A DNA stretch of 64,000 nt, from NCBI RefSeq assembly GCF_900111025.1, contig NZ_FOFN01000001.1, positions 372,001-436,000 on the forward strand, written 5' to 3'. The position numbers and the translations under genes were made by a program. Under the pieces are notes generated by a model, which searched no databases, had not been told where the DNA came from, and was given only the letters and a program-made list of their open reading frames with translations. This DNA comes from Hyunsoonleella jejuensis (GTDB lineage: Bacteria > Bacteroidota > Bacteroidia > Flavobacteriales > Flavobacteriaceae). Positions 33,699-41,999 of the stretch are shown here, one piece after another (positions within the stretch are counted from its first letter, which is position 1; each line of letters begins with the position of its first letter).

Positions 33699-34571
33699 TT
33701 ATTGAATTATATGCTTTATCTCCTTTCGATATTGAGAAGCACTTTTCCCTGTAATTTCGTTAAACTGCTTATTGAAATGCGAAAAATTGTTGAATCCACA
33801 CTCGTAACAAATGTCAGCAATACTCATTTCGCTTTCATTTAAAAGCTTGGTAGCGTGCACAATACGGTATTCATTCACTATTTGGGTAAAGGTTTTTCCT
33901 GTGGCTTTTTTAAAATATCTACAAAACGCCGGAACCGTCATGCTTACCTTATCTGCTATTTCATCCAAAGTGATGTGGTTTTGAAAATTGGAGTTTACAT
34001 ATTTAAATATATCCCTGATTTTTGAGCTTTCTTGCGCTTCTGTTTCAAAAGCAACACCATCGGCATTTAAAATTTCATAATCATCAGTAAGCGCTAAATA
34101 CCTTAAAATCTCCATCAACTTGATAGAGCGCTCCAAACCTTGATAGTCTGAAAGTTTTTCAATTTTAGGCCCAATTATTTTTTTGGTTTCCACCTTAAAC
34201 CGAATACCCTTTTTTGCCAATTCAAACAAAGACACGAGATTTACTGCTTCGGGAATATTCAAAAAATCTTCCCCTAAAAAGTTGTTTTTAAAATGTATTG
34301 TGGTTTCTGTGCCTTCGGCAGTTAATCTATCAGTAAATCCATTATGAGGTAAAAATTCTCCTATAAGAATTAATTGACTATTATTAAAATAGGATAGATG
34401 ATTCCCTATATGGGTTTTTCCTTGTCCTTTATTAACGTAAATAAGCTCTAGTTCTTTATGAAAATGCCAATAAGCATCATTTCTATCTAACTTCTCAGTA
34501 TGCTGCTTAACCATAATAGAGCTACCGAAACTTGGTGTTAGCTTTTTAAGCGTAGGTTTCTTCTTTATCAT
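33699..34571 (-). CDS. AraC-family transcriptional regulator
   Basis: 290 residues: N-terminal cupin domain ('AYWHFHKELELIYVNKGQGKTHIG', about 30-60) and C-terminal AraC HTH (about 185-285; 'ISMTVPAFCRYFKKATGKTFTQIV'-type helix and 'IADICYECGFNNFSHFNKQFNEITGKSASQYRKE'). It resembles sugar- or nutrient-responsive AraC regulators. A 57-residue gene follows in the same transcript. The upstream region (34572-34737) separates it from the candidate RNA on the opposite strand and is rich in TATA/TTAA motifs; no operator could be picked out. Confidence 0.9.
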   Translation of the reverse strand: MIKKKPTLKKLTPSFGSSIMVKQHTEKLDRNDAYWHFHKELELIYVNKGQGKTHIGNHLSYFNNSQLILIGEFLPHNGFTDRLTAEGTETTIHFKNNFLGEDFLNIPEAVNLVSLFELAKKGIRFKVETKKIIGPKIEKLSDYQGLERSIKLMEILRYLALTDDYEILNADGVAFETEAQESSKIRDIFKYVNSNFQNHITLDEIADKVSMTVPAFCRYFKKATGKTFTQIVNEYRIVHATKLLNESEMSIADICYECGFNNFSHFNKQFNEITGKSASQYRKEIKHIIQ

Positions 34572-34708
34572 TGTAGGCTATTTTAATGCAAATTTAATGT
34601 TTATTATGCATACATTATATATTCTATTACCTTAAATATATACTATATTAACTTAACACTTATTTAACATTAATTTAATAGTTAATATAGCATATAAATT
34701 AGCCAAAA

Positions 34709-34745
34709 TTGATGTTTTATAAGGTGTGCATTACGTATATCTTTG
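34709..34745 (+). promoter_or_regulatory. Candidate promoter of the structured RNA
   Basis: TATCTTTG at 34738-34745 matches TAnnTTTG. A TTG at 34709-34711 is the only nearby -33-like triplet, with a 26-bp spacer that is longer than the usual 19, so the -33 assignment is weak. Confidence 0.48.
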
Positions 34746-34781
34746 TTCTATAAAAAGTGGCAAACCCTAACTTGGTAAAAA

Positions 34782-34814
34782 ATGAAAAAGATATTTAATA
34801 CCATTAGGATATAG
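34782..34814 (+). CDS. Possible 10-codon leader peptide
   Basis: ATG AAA AAG ... TAG encodes MKKIFNTIRI. Its ATG lies in the loop of the first hairpin and its last codons form the hairpin's 3' arm, so translation would melt the hairpin. No Shine-Dalgarno is needed to stand out in Bacteroidota; the region before it is A-rich. Whether it is translated is unknown. Confidence 0.28.
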   Translation: MKKIFNTIRI

Positions 34815-34905
34815 ATACAAAATAGAGTGCTTTACACAAGTAAGCGCATTTAGAAAATACATTAATAATTAATTTTAATGTCTTATTTAGTTTAGTTGGT
34901 TAAAG

Positions 34906-34931
34906 GTGGGCTGTGGTGGCCCACTTTTTTT
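34906..34931 (+). terminator. Rho-independent terminator of the candidate RNA
   Basis: GTGGGC, 7-base loop, GCCCAC, extended by A/T pairs, followed by seven T residues. It has no upstream protein-coding gene on its strand. Confidence 0.88.
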
Positions 34932-34959
34932 GTTTGAGAGAAAATCAATTGTATAAAAA

Positions 34960-34991
34960 AAAAGCACTTTATTTAAAATCAAAGTGCTTTT
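34960..34991 (-). terminator. Hairpin terminator, stronger on the minus strand
   Basis: AAAAGCACTTT, 10-base loop, AAAGTGCTTTT: 11-bp perfect stem. On the minus strand it is followed by nine T; on the plus strand by six. No annotated minus-strand gene lies within 300 bp upstream of it, so it may end an unrecognised minus-strand transcript. Confidence 0.72.
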
Positions 34992-35326
34992 TTGAGTAAC
35001 TCATTATTAAAAATCTTTCTTTTTCATATTGAATTTAACAAGAGCTAACTGCAATAGGCTTAACAATTTTCTATAATCTGATATACAACAACTGAAACGC
35101 CAAATGCTTTATATAAATGGGATTTGGAACTAAAATTTTTCTTTTTCACAGCAAATTTTTACCCACTTTATTTATTAGATGCAAAAAAAACAAAATGGTT
35201 GCGTTAGGAATTAAAAAAAACAATTACATACTTAAAATAGACTTTAATGCATGTTGAAAACTATTATTGTAACATCTCGAAACTTGTAGTATTTTAGCTA
35301 ACATAATTTTTTGAGAAAACGAAACA
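34992..35326. other. Upstream region of recA, no clear gene
   Basis: About 335 bp. The sole ORF of note is a 29-residue minus-strand frame (GTG 35149 to 35060, starting 'MKKKNFSSKSHLYKAF'), which would run into the terminator at 34960. No exact TAnnTTTG was found; the nearest is TAATTTTTTG before recA. The ORF is too short to call a gene confidently. Confidence 0.4.
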
Positions 35327-36328
35327 ATGAGCAACGAAAAAGAAGCAAAATTAAAGGCACTAAAACTTACATTAGACAAACTAGATAAAGCATACGGCAA
35401 AGGCACCGTAATGAAAATGAGTGATGCTGCTGTAGTAGATGTGGATGCCATCCCATCAGGATCATTGGGTCTGGATATTGCATTAGGTGTTGGTGGTTAT
35501 CCGCGCGGACGTGTAATAGAAATATACGGTCCGGAATCATCGGGTAAAACCACATTAACATTACACGCCATAGCCGAAGCTCAAAAAGCTGGAGGTATTG
35601 CAGCATTTATTGATGCAGAACACGCGTTTGATAGATTTTATGCCGAAAAATTAGGTGTTGATATAGACAACCTTATTATTTCCCAACCCGACAACGGTGA
35701 GCAAGCACTAGAAATTGCCGATAATTTAATCCGTTCTGGTGCTATAGATATCGTTGTTATAGATTCGGTAGCAGCATTAACGCCTAAAAGCGAGATTGAA
35801 GGAGAAATGGGAGACTCAAAAATGGGCTTGCATGCGCGTTTAATGTCTCAGGCCTTAAGAAAGCTAACCGCTTCTATAAGTAAAACGAACTGTACCGTTA
35901 TTTTTATTAACCAATTACGTGAAAAAATTGGGGTAATGTTCGGCAATCCTGAAACAACAACTGGTGGTAATGCCCTAAAATTTTATGCTTCGGTACGAAT
36001 AGATATTCGTAGATCTACCCAGATTAAAGATAGCAACGGCGAAGTTTTAGGAAATAAAACAAGAGTTAAAGTGGTGAAAAATAAAGTAGCGCCACCCTTT
36101 AGAATGGCAGAATTTGATATTATGTATGGCGAAGGTGTGTCAAAAGTTGGTGAAATATTAGATGTAGCCGTAGAGCACGATATTATTAAGAAAAGTGGCT
36201 CCTGGTTTAGCTATGGTGAAACTAAATTAGGACAAGGTAGGGATGCTGTAAAAGCTATAATTAAAGACAACCCAGAACTGTTTGAAGAACTGGAGGAAAA
36301 AATCAAAGATGTTATAAAAAGCGAATAA
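35327..36328 (+). CDS. recA: Recombinase RecA
   Basis: 333 residues. Walker A 'GPESSGKTT' (about 66-74), '[10 protein letters not shown]', Walker B '[24 protein letters not shown]', L2-region '[29 protein letters not shown]' and the acidic C-terminus ('[16 protein letters not shown]') are all present. It polymerises on ssDNA, drives strand exchange and triggers LexA-type responses. Single gene, closed by a strong terminator; no SOS box of the E. coli type was seen. Confidence 0.98.
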   Translation: MSNEKEAKLKALKLTLDKLDKAYGKGTVMKMSDAAVVDVDAIPSGSLGLDIALGVGGYPRGRVIEIYGPESSGKTTLTLHAIAEAQKAGGIAAFIDAEHAFDRFYAEKLGVDIDNLIISQPDNGEQALEIADNLIRSGAIDIVVIDSVAALTPKSEIEGEMGDSKMGLHARLMSQALRKLTASISKTNCTVIFINQLREKIGVMFGNPETTTGGNALKFYASVRIDIRRSTQIKDSNGEVLGNKTRVKVVKNKVAPPFRMAEFDIMYGEGVSKVGEILDVAVEHDIIKKSGSWFSYGETKLGQGRDAVKAIIKDNPELFEELEEKIKDVIKSE

Positions 36329-36348
36329 TAAAAACCGAAAATTTAAAA

Positions 36349-36374
36349 AAATCCCGTTAACGCGGGATTTTTTA
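36349..36374 (+). terminator. Rho-independent terminator of recA
   Basis: AATCCCG / CGGGATT stem around a TTAACG loop, followed by TTTTTT, 21 bp after the stop. Confidence 0.88.
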
Positions 36375-36447
36375 CTTTTATACGCAACCTTTTATTGTGT
36401 TTTGCATCTAAAGAGAAAGTATTGATTAAACCCAAATTAAATTTTTT

Positions 36448-36858
36448 ATGAAAAAGTTTTTTATTTTAAGCTTTGTGGTGGCGTTATTATTTTCCTGTAG
36501 TCTTGATGATGATGGCCCAAACTTCAGCTTTGAATTAATTCCTATTGAAAGCGTTGATATTCCTGATGAATTTACTTTAGGAGAAGTTTACCCTATCACT
36601 GTAACCTATGAAAGGCCTACGAGTTGCCATACCTTTAGGGAATTTTACTATGCAAAACATAATAATGAGAGGACAGTCGCAGTAATTAACACAGTGTTTG
36701 ATGAAAATAATTGCGAAGATTTAACCGATGCCATGTTAACTGCCTCATTCAACTTTCAAGTTACTAGTAATGGTTCCTACATATTCAAGTTTTGGCAAGG
36801 AAAAGACGAAAACGATGAAGATATTTATTTAGAAATAGAAGTACCGGTAACCAATTAA
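36448..36858 (+). CDS. Lipoprotein of unknown function
   Basis: 136 residues with lipobox FSC (Cys17; MKKFFILSFVVALLFSC) and an acidic tether 'SLDDDGPN'. The body is beta-rich ('LGEVYPITVTYERPTSCHTF', 'NFQVTSNGSYIFKFWQGKDEN') with two Cys, and looks like a small immunoglobulin-like domain. No catalytic residues. It sits directly upstream of the sigma-factor gene with a 28-bp gap, so it may belong to that stress-response unit, but no evidence beyond position exists. Confidence 0.65.
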   Translation: MKKFFILSFVVALLFSCSLDDDGPNFSFELIPIESVDIPDEFTLGEVYPITVTYERPTSCHTFREFYYAKHNNERTVAVINTVFDENNCEDLTDAMLTASFNFQVTSNGSYIFKFWQGKDENDEDIYLEIEVPVTN

Positions 36859-36886
36859 ACGAAGTGTAAACTAATTTTTGTGTCAT

Positions 36887-37429
36887 TTGAGTTTAAATCA
36901 ACTCATAGAAAAATGTAAAGCCAATGATACCAGAGCACAGGGGGAATTATATCAGCTCTTTTCGAGTAAGTTATTTTCTGTATGCTTAAAGTATTCGCGT
37001 AATTATGTAGAAGCACAAGATAATTTACAAGATGCCTTTTTAACGATATTTGATAAAATTGAACAGTATAAATACAAAGGTTCTTTTGAAGGTTGGATAA
37101 AGCGTGTCACGGTAAATACCGTTTTACAACGCTACCGTAACGAAAAAGTTTTTGATATTATAAATGAAAATATAACTGAAGACATTGAAATTGAAGTTTA
37201 CGAGGACCAGATATCCATAGATTTTCTTCTAAAATGTATTCAAAAATTACCCGATAGATACAGAATGGTGTTTAACCTTTATGCACTTGACGGGTATTCG
37301 CATAAAGATATAGCAGAAATGCTAAAAATTACTGTAGGCACTTCAAAATCAAATTTAGCCAGGGCGAGACAAATTTTGAAGCAGACTATAGAACAAAATA
37401 GCGAGAAGCAAAACCTACAATCCTTATAA
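36887..37429 (+). CDS. ECF-type RNA polymerase sigma factor
   Basis: 180 residues from TTG 36887 (MSLNQLIEKCKAND), a start that aligns with related sigma-70 family proteins; an in-frame TTG at 36878 adds 3 residues. Region 2: 'LFSVCLKYSRNYVEAQDNLQDAFLTIFDKIEQYKYKGSFEGWIKRV'; region 4: 'LPDRYRMVFNLYALDGYSHKDIAEMLKITVGTSKSNLARARQIL'. No ATG is available in frame. Its stop codon overlaps the next start (TAATG), so it is translationally coupled to a membrane protein that looks like its anti-sigma partner. Confidence 0.92.
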   Translation: MSLNQLIEKCKANDTRAQGELYQLFSSKLFSVCLKYSRNYVEAQDNLQDAFLTIFDKIEQYKYKGSFEGWIKRVTVNTVLQRYRNEKVFDIINENITEDIEIEVYEDQISIDFLLKCIQKLPDRYRMVFNLYALDGYSHKDIAEMLKITVGTSKSNLARARQILKQTIEQNSEKQNLQSL

Positions 37430-38970
37430 TGGGAGAGAAAAAACATATAGATAGATTATTTCAGGAACGCTTTAAAGACTTTGAAGTACAACCTGATGAT
37501 GCTGTTTGGAGTAATATAGAAGCTAAGCTTAATGAAAAAAAGAAAAAGCGACGTGTAATACCTATCTGGTGGCGTTACGCAGGTGTAGCGGCACTTTTGT
37601 TGTTAGCATTTACTATTGGTGCATACTTATTCGATAGGGACAATTCTGAGAATACCATTCCACAAATAGTTGATACCGAACAAAAAGACACAGAAAACGC
37701 AACGAACAAGAACTTGTTGAAGAAAAATAATAACCTTATCGGTGTAGATGACACGTCTATAACATCAAATGTTGATGATACTGATGGCGCATCTGTATTG
37801 CCTTCTAATACTTCAAAAGATACATTTAAACGTAATTCTAAAACAGTACATCAAGAGACTGTAGTGGCTAATTCAAAAGAAAATATTTCGGTTAATAAAT
37901 CTTCAAAAGCCTCCAAAAATAAGTCTCGAGCACTATTTAACGATGATGCCTCTAAATTGATAACAGATAATGGCGTTATTGAAAATAAAACGGAGCTTAA
38001 AGACGCTTCTAACGTGAAGCAAAATAATTCTGATGCTTTTAATAAAACGAATAACCCTCAACAAAATGCCACTACAATTGCTTCAGATAATACTGCTTTA
38101 AAGACAAGCGAGATTAAAACGACTGATGTAGCCGAAAACGAATCGAAAAAAGAAGAACAATCGATCGAAGAGGCTATTGAGAAAAACAAGACACTTCTTG
38201 AAGACGAAAAAACCGAAGTGGCTGCAATAAACAAATGGAGTATTGCTCCAAATGCAGCACCAGTATATTTTAGTAGTTTGGGTAAAGGCTCGTCAATTGA
38301 TGCTCAGTTTAACGAAAACTCTAAAAGTGGAGAAGTAAATATGAGTTATGGCCTTAACGCAAGTTATGCTATAAATAAAAGGCTTACTGTACGCTCAGGA
38401 GTTAACCGTGTAAATTTAGGGTACAACACTAATGATGTTGTGGTTTTTAGTTCTGTAAATGCAAGCACTAGTACTAAAACTTTAAATACCTTAAGTAGTA
38501 ATGTGTCGGATAATATGGCTCAAACATCTGCCATAAGTGCTGGAGAGAATGTATCAATTATAAGTGCTACATCTTTTAAATCCAGCAACATAGCTGCTTT
38601 TGAAACTACAAACACCAGTATTAATCAGTCTTTTGGTTTTATTGAAGTGCCTCTAGAATTACAATATGCTATATCAACCAAACGCTTAGGAGTAAATGTT
38701 ATTGGTGGTTTTAGTTCCTTGTTTTTAAATAATTATGAATCGGTTTCAGTTATAGAAGGACAGCGCACGCGTTTACAAGAAGCCGATAATATTAATAATA
38801 CAAGTTATAGCGCCAATTTTGGTTTGGGCTTAAATTATAAAGTATCAGAAAAGATTAATTTGAATTTAGAACCTATGTTCAAATATCAAATTAATACGTT
38901 TAAAAATACGTCTGGAGATTTTCAACCCTTCTTTATTGGGGTTTACACCGGATTCGGAATTAAATTTTAG
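37429..38970 (+). CDS. Single-pass membrane protein with barrel-like C-terminus, probable anti-sigma partner
   Basis: 513 residues: a charged N-terminal cytoplasmic part (1-45, 'IDRLFQERFKDFEVQPDDAVW'), a transmembrane helix ('YAGVAALLLLAFTIGAYLF', about 49-68), a long Ser/Thr/Asn/Lys-rich linker (about 70-270), and a C-terminal beta-rich domain ('MSYGLNASYAINKRLTVRSGVNRVNLGY', 'GVNVIGGFSSLFL', 'FIGVYTGFGIKF') of outer-membrane-barrel type. A gene coupled 1 bp behind an ECF sigma factor is usually its anti-sigma. If so, the N-terminus would bind the sigma factor and the C-terminus sense the envelope. The barrel-with-TM arrangement is odd and could also be a periplasm-spanning protein. Confidence 0.68.
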   Translation: MGEKKHIDRLFQERFKDFEVQPDDAVWSNIEAKLNEKKKKRRVIPIWWRYAGVAALLLLAFTIGAYLFDRDNSENTIPQIVDTEQKDTENATNKNLLKKNNNLIGVDDTSITSNVDDTDGASVLPSNTSKDTFKRNSKTVHQETVVANSKENISVNKSSKASKNKSRALFNDDASKLITDNGVIENKTELKDASNVKQNNSDAFNKTNNPQQNATTIASDNTALKTSEIKTTDVAENESKKEEQSIEEAIEKNKTLLEDEKTEVAAINKWSIAPNAAPVYFSSLGKGSSIDAQFNENSKSGEVNMSYGLNASYAINKRLTVRSGVNRVNLGYNTNDVVVFSSVNASTSTKTLNTLSSNVSDNMAQTSAISAGENVSIISATSFKSSNIAAFETTNTSINQSFGFIEVPLELQYAISTKRLGVNVIGGFSSLFLNNYESVSVIEGQRTRLQEADNINNTSYSANFGLGLNYKVSEKINLNLEPMFKYQINTFKNTSGDFQPFFIGVYTGFGIKF

Positions 38971-39022
38971 GTTTTTGGTTAGATTGATGTCGGCTTTCCT
39001 TAAGCTCGAAAGCTGATGTCTA

Positions 39023-39056
39023 GAAAAAACTGCTCTTCCCCCAAGAGCAGTTTTTT
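39023..39056. terminator. Bidirectional terminator between convergent genes
   Basis: AAAAAACTGCTCTT, loop CCCCC, AAGAGCAGTTTTTT: a 14-bp perfect stem with A-run and T-run, serving both the plus-strand barrel-like gene and the minus-strand plsC. Confidence 0.92.
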
Positions 39057-39068
39057 ATTTTCTAAAAA

Positions 39069-39803
39069 TTACTCAAATGCCTTAAGTTGCTTCATGATAA
39101 TAGCCCGAGAGCTTTCGTTTATACTCCTAGTATCATGAGTTGTTAAACCTTTGGTTGACAAAAACTTATGAATTTTGGCACGCATTTTTCCTGGTCCACC
39201 ACTAAAGAATGTATATGAAAAGCGTTTTTTATTATCGGCAAAGGTTAATGGCACAATTGGAATTTGGTGATTTATGGCTAAACGGAATGCACCATCTTTA
39301 AATTCGTCTAAAAGCACAGATTCGTCTGGTACTCCACCTTCAGGAAATATACAAATACTTAAACCTTGTTTCAAACGTTTTTGGGCTCTTAAAAATACGG
39401 CACGCCTACTTTCTGGAGAACTTCTATCTACCAAAATACACGTACGTTTATAGAAAAAACCAAACAGTGGAATTTTTGCTAGTTCCTTCTTCCCCACAAA
39501 CACAAACGGATTTTTAACTACAACCAACATCAGCATAATATCGGCCATTGAAGTGTGGTTTGCTATAAACATATAGCTTTTTCCTTGCTCTGGTATTTGT
39601 TCGCGTTCAATATTATAACGAAAGCCCATGCCTATTAAAATGAATTTCGCCCACCCTCGTGCTAATTTAAAAAAGTGAGGATACCATGATTCCTTTAAAA
39701 TAGAAATCAACAGCAATGGGAACAATATTAAAATTGGCAATGCCACAAGGATGTAAAACCAAATACGGTATAACACCCAGAATATGTATTTAAAAACCAT
39801 CAT
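39069..39803 (-). CDS. plsC: 1-acyl-sn-glycerol-3-phosphate acyltransferase (second PlsC-type)
   Basis: 244 residues from ATG 39803. The open frame reaches TTG 39812, but that TTG lies in a TATTTTTG -7 box, so it is unlikely as start. Signature 'IANHTSMADIMLM' (HX4D, about 73-85) and 'FPEGGVPDESVLL' (about 148-160), an N-terminal transmembrane helix pair ('FWVLYRIWFYILVALPILILFPLLLISIL'). Paralogous to the gene at 30724 but divergent; a bacterium with two may use them for different acyl donors (inference). Confidence 0.88.
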   Translation of the reverse strand: MMVFKYIFWVLYRIWFYILVALPILILFPLLLISILKESWYPHFFKLARGWAKFILIGMGFRYNIEREQIPEQGKSYMFIANHTSMADIMLMLVVVKNPFVFVGKKELAKIPLFGFFYKRTCILVDRSSPESRRAVFLRAQKRLKQGLSICIFPEGGVPDESVLLDEFKDGAFRLAINHQIPIVPLTFADNKKRFSYTFFSGGPGKMRAKIHKFLSTKGLTTHDTRSINESSRAIIMKQLKAFE

Positions 39804-39809
39804 TACTGC

Positions 39810-39817
39810 CAAAAATA
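39810..39817 (-). promoter_or_regulatory. -7 promoter box of the second plsC
   Basis: On the minus strand TATTTTTG, an exact TAnnTTTG, 6 bp before the chosen ATG. Confidence 0.58.
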
Positions 39818-39827
39818 AGCAATTGCA

Positions 39828-39857
39828 TTGAGGTTTTTATGAAATCGTTTACCTTTG
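39828..39857 (+). promoter_or_regulatory. Full -33/-7 promoter of trpS
   Basis: TTG (39828-39830), exactly 19 bp, TACCTTTG (39850-39857): the complete Bacteroidota TTG-N19-TAnnTTTG promoter. It is the best-spaced one I found in the window. Confidence 0.78.
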
Positions 39858-39890
39858 CTTTCGGTTAAAAACTAGAGTTTAATTTAAATT

Positions 39891-39915
39891 AGATTTCTGC
39901 CTTGGCGGGAATGAC
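39891..39915. repeat. Dispersed palindromic repeat in the trpS leader
   Basis: 'Agatttctgccttggcgggaatgac' is the 'AGATTCCTGC...GCGGGAATGAC' form of the dispersed family. It lies between the promoter and the ATG, so it would be in the mRNA leader of trpS. Confidence 0.68.
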
Positions 39916-39918
39916 GAA

Positions 39919-40887
39919 ATGGCAAGAATACTTACAGGCATACAAAGTACAGGAACACCACATTTAGGAAACATTTTAGGCGCAATTATGCCAGCAATTA
40001 AAATGGCCGAAGACCCAAAAAACGACTCCTATTTGTTTATTGCAAATCTGCATACCTTAACGCAAATTAAAGATGCTGCTACACTTAGAGAAAACACCTA
40101 TTCTACTGCTGCAACTTGGTTGGCTTTTGGTTTAGATATCGAAAAAACCGTATTTTACAGACAAAGCGATATTCCTCAAGTAACCGAACTGTCTTGGTAT
40201 TTAAGCTGCTTTTTTCCGTACCAACGTTTAACCTTAGCCCACAGTTTTAAAGATAAAGCTGATAGATTGGAAGATGTAAATTCTGGATTATTTACCTACC
40301 CAATGCTTATGGCTGCCGATATTTTATTGTATGATGCCAACATCATTCCTGTAGGGAAAGACCAATTGCAACATATTGAGATGACACGTGATGTAGCCTC
40401 TCGTTTTCATGCGCAAGTAGGCGATACTTTTGTAATGCCTGAAGGGAAAATTCAAGAAAACACCATGCTAGTTCCTGGAACGGATGGTGAAAAAATGAGC
40501 AAGAGTAGAAATAATACGATTAATATATTTCTAGCGGATAAAAAACTGCGTAAGCAGATTATGTCTATTAAAACGGATAGTACGCCGCTTGAAGACCCTA
40601 AAGATTGGAAAACCTGTAATTGTTTTGCAATTTATAGTTTATTAGCAGATGATGCTCAAATTGCTGAAATGAAAGCTAATTACGAAAAAGGTGGTTATGG
40701 CTACGGACATGCTAAACAAGCCCTATATGAATTAATTATAGAAAAATTTGCTGAACCTCGCGAGCGTTACAATCACTACATGAATAACCTTAACGAAATT
40801 GACAAAGCTTTAGCTATTGGTGCTGAAAAGGCAAAAAAAGTGGCTGACAGCGTTTTGGCTAGGGTTCGTAAGAAGGTTGGGTATTAA
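39919..40887 (+). CDS. trpS: Tryptophanyl-tRNA synthetase
   Basis: 322 residues, full length. HIGH-like 'STGTPHLGNILGA' (about 10-22) and KMSKS 'GEKMSKSRNN' (about 192-201) are both intact. Class Ic synthetase charging tRNA-Trp. It ends in a convergent overlap of 4 bp with dprA. A palindromic repeat lies in its leader; no T-box or trp-leader peptide was noticed there. Confidence 0.97.
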   Translation: MARILTGIQSTGTPHLGNILGAIMPAIKMAEDPKNDSYLFIANLHTLTQIKDAATLRENTYSTAATWLAFGLDIEKTVFYRQSDIPQVTELSWYLSCFFPYQRLTLAHSFKDKADRLEDVNSGLFTYPMLMAADILLYDANIIPVGKDQLQHIEMTRDVASRFHAQVGDTFVMPEGKIQENTMLVPGTDGEKMSKSRNNTINIFLADKKLRKQIMSIKTDSTPLEDPKDWKTCNCFAIYSLLADDAQIAEMKANYEKGGYGYGHAKQALYELIIEKFAEPRERYNHYMNNLNEIDKALAIGAEKAKKVADSVLARVRKKVGY

Positions 40888-41999
40888 ATAACCTCAAACA
40901 ACTTACCAGGTAAAGGTCTTACCACACCTTTTAATTCCATATTCAATAAGATACTTGCAGTTTTAAAAATAGGTAAGTAGCACCCTAAAGCGATTGTATC
41001 GAGTTGTGCTTTTTCGTTGTCTTTTAAATAATTGTAAATAAGCTTTTCAGTATCATCCAACTCAACAAACAATTGTTTTTGTATGTTATTTTTGGCTGCT
41101 GAGCTTGTCGAAGCATCCAGTTGCCAATTTAATATATAAGGCACATCTAAAGGAGAAGTCATCATATGTGCTTTTTGGTATTTAATTAAATTGTTACAGC
41201 CCATACTAAATTGGTCTGTAGCGCGCCCAGGAACTGCAAAAACATCACGGTTGTAGGAATGGGCAATATCTGCAGTAACCAAACTACCGCCTTTTTCAGC
41301 AGATTCTATCACAATTGTAGCTTCACTTAGGCCTGCAATAATACGATTTCGTTTTAAAAAATTGGTTTTATCAAACTTACTTGTACTCCAAAAATCAGAG
41401 AAAAAACCTCCGTTTTTCTCAACATCAGCCATATACTTTTTATGCACTTTTGGGTAAATTTGGTTCAATCCGTGTGCTAAACAACCTATAGTTTGTAAAT
41501 TATGTTTTATCGCCAATTTGTGCGCCGTAATATCTGTACCATATGCAAAACCTGAAACAATTATAGGGTTATAGGGTCTTAAAGCTTCAATTAATTTTTC
41601 ACAAAAAGCAATGCCATTAGTTGTAATTTTTCTGGTACCAACAATACTAATAATATGCTGCTGCTCTAAATTAATATGTCCTGTTTGAAACAATAAAATA
41701 GGGCCATCAATACAATGCTTTAATTTTTCAGGATAATCAGTGTCTTCAAAATAAGACACTTTTATAGCGTTCTCCTCGATGAAAGCAATTTCCTTTTCGG
41801 CCTCAACTAAATGTTGCGGATCAAAGAGTCCACTTAACACATATTCGCCAATACCATCAATCTTTAAAAGGCGTGCTTTTTTTTCTTTCAATACCGCTTC
41901 AGCAGAACCACAATGTGCAATGAGGCGTTTCGCAATAATGTCTCCAACATTTGGCACATGCTGTAAGGCTAAGGTGTAAAGTAGTTCGTTTTCTGTCAT
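40884..41999 (-). CDS. dprA: DNA processing protein DprA
   Basis: 371 residues. DprA loads RecA on incoming single-stranded DNA during natural transformation. The Rossmann-like core shows 'ISIVGTRKITTNGI' and 'IVSGFAYGTDITAHKLAIKH' (GSGxAxGID-type), 'KTNFLKRNRIIAGLSEATIVIESAEKGGSLVTADIAHSYNRDVFAVPG', and a C-terminal winged helix (about 310-371). An N-terminal HhH-like segment ('KIDGIGEYVLSGL') is present. Around residues 294-302 the DNA carries a palindromic-repeat remnant. It overlaps the trpS end by 4 bp. Confidence 0.95.
   Translation of the reverse strand: MTENELLYTLALQHVPNVGDIIAKRLIAHCGSAEAVLKEKKARLLKIDGIGEYVLSGLFDPQHLVEAEKEIAFIEENAIKVSYFEDTDYPEKLKHCIDGPILLFQTGHINLEQQHIISIVGTRKITTNGIAFCEKLIEALRPYNPIIVSGFAYGTDITAHKLAIKHNLQTIGCLAHGLNQIYPKVHKKYMADVEKNGGFFSDFWSTSKFDKTNFLKRNRIIAGLSEATIVIESAEKGGSLVTADIAHSYNRDVFAVPGRATDQFSMGCNNLIKYQKAHMMTSPLDVPYILNWQLDASTSSAAKNNIQKQLFVELDDTEKLIYNYLKDNEKAQLDTIALGCYLPIFKTASILLNMELKGVVRPLPGKLFEVI
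41094..41118. repeat. Palindromic-repeat remnant inside dprA
   Basis: 'GGATGCTTCGACAAGCTCAGC' (minus strand) is the CTTCGACAAGCTCAG form of the dispersed family, coding 'LDASTSSA' in the linker before DprA's C-terminal winged helix. Confidence 0.68.

Larger units (their letters stand above)
34752..34931 (+). ncRNA. Candidate structured non-coding RNA (about 180 nt)
   Basis: Between a -7 box (34738-34745) and a strong terminator, without a normal gene. Four hairpins are visible: CCTAA-CT-TGGTA (34766-34777) with TACCATTAGG (34799-34808); GTGCTTTAC (34827-34835) with GTAAGCGC (34840-34847), one bulge and one G-U; ACATTAA (34859-34865) with TTAATGT (34875-34881); and the terminator stem. The first loop contains a 10-codon ORF. 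Location between an AraC gene and recA. It may be a known class (6S RNA, the flavobacterial Flavo-1 motif) that I cannot test, or new. Boundaries are estimates. Confidence 0.58.

Noticed and set aside
38985-39020. GGCTTTC...GAAAGCT inverted repeat after the barrel-like gene
   Set aside because: A 6-bp stem beside the much stronger terminator at 39023; probably repeat debris with no separate role shown.
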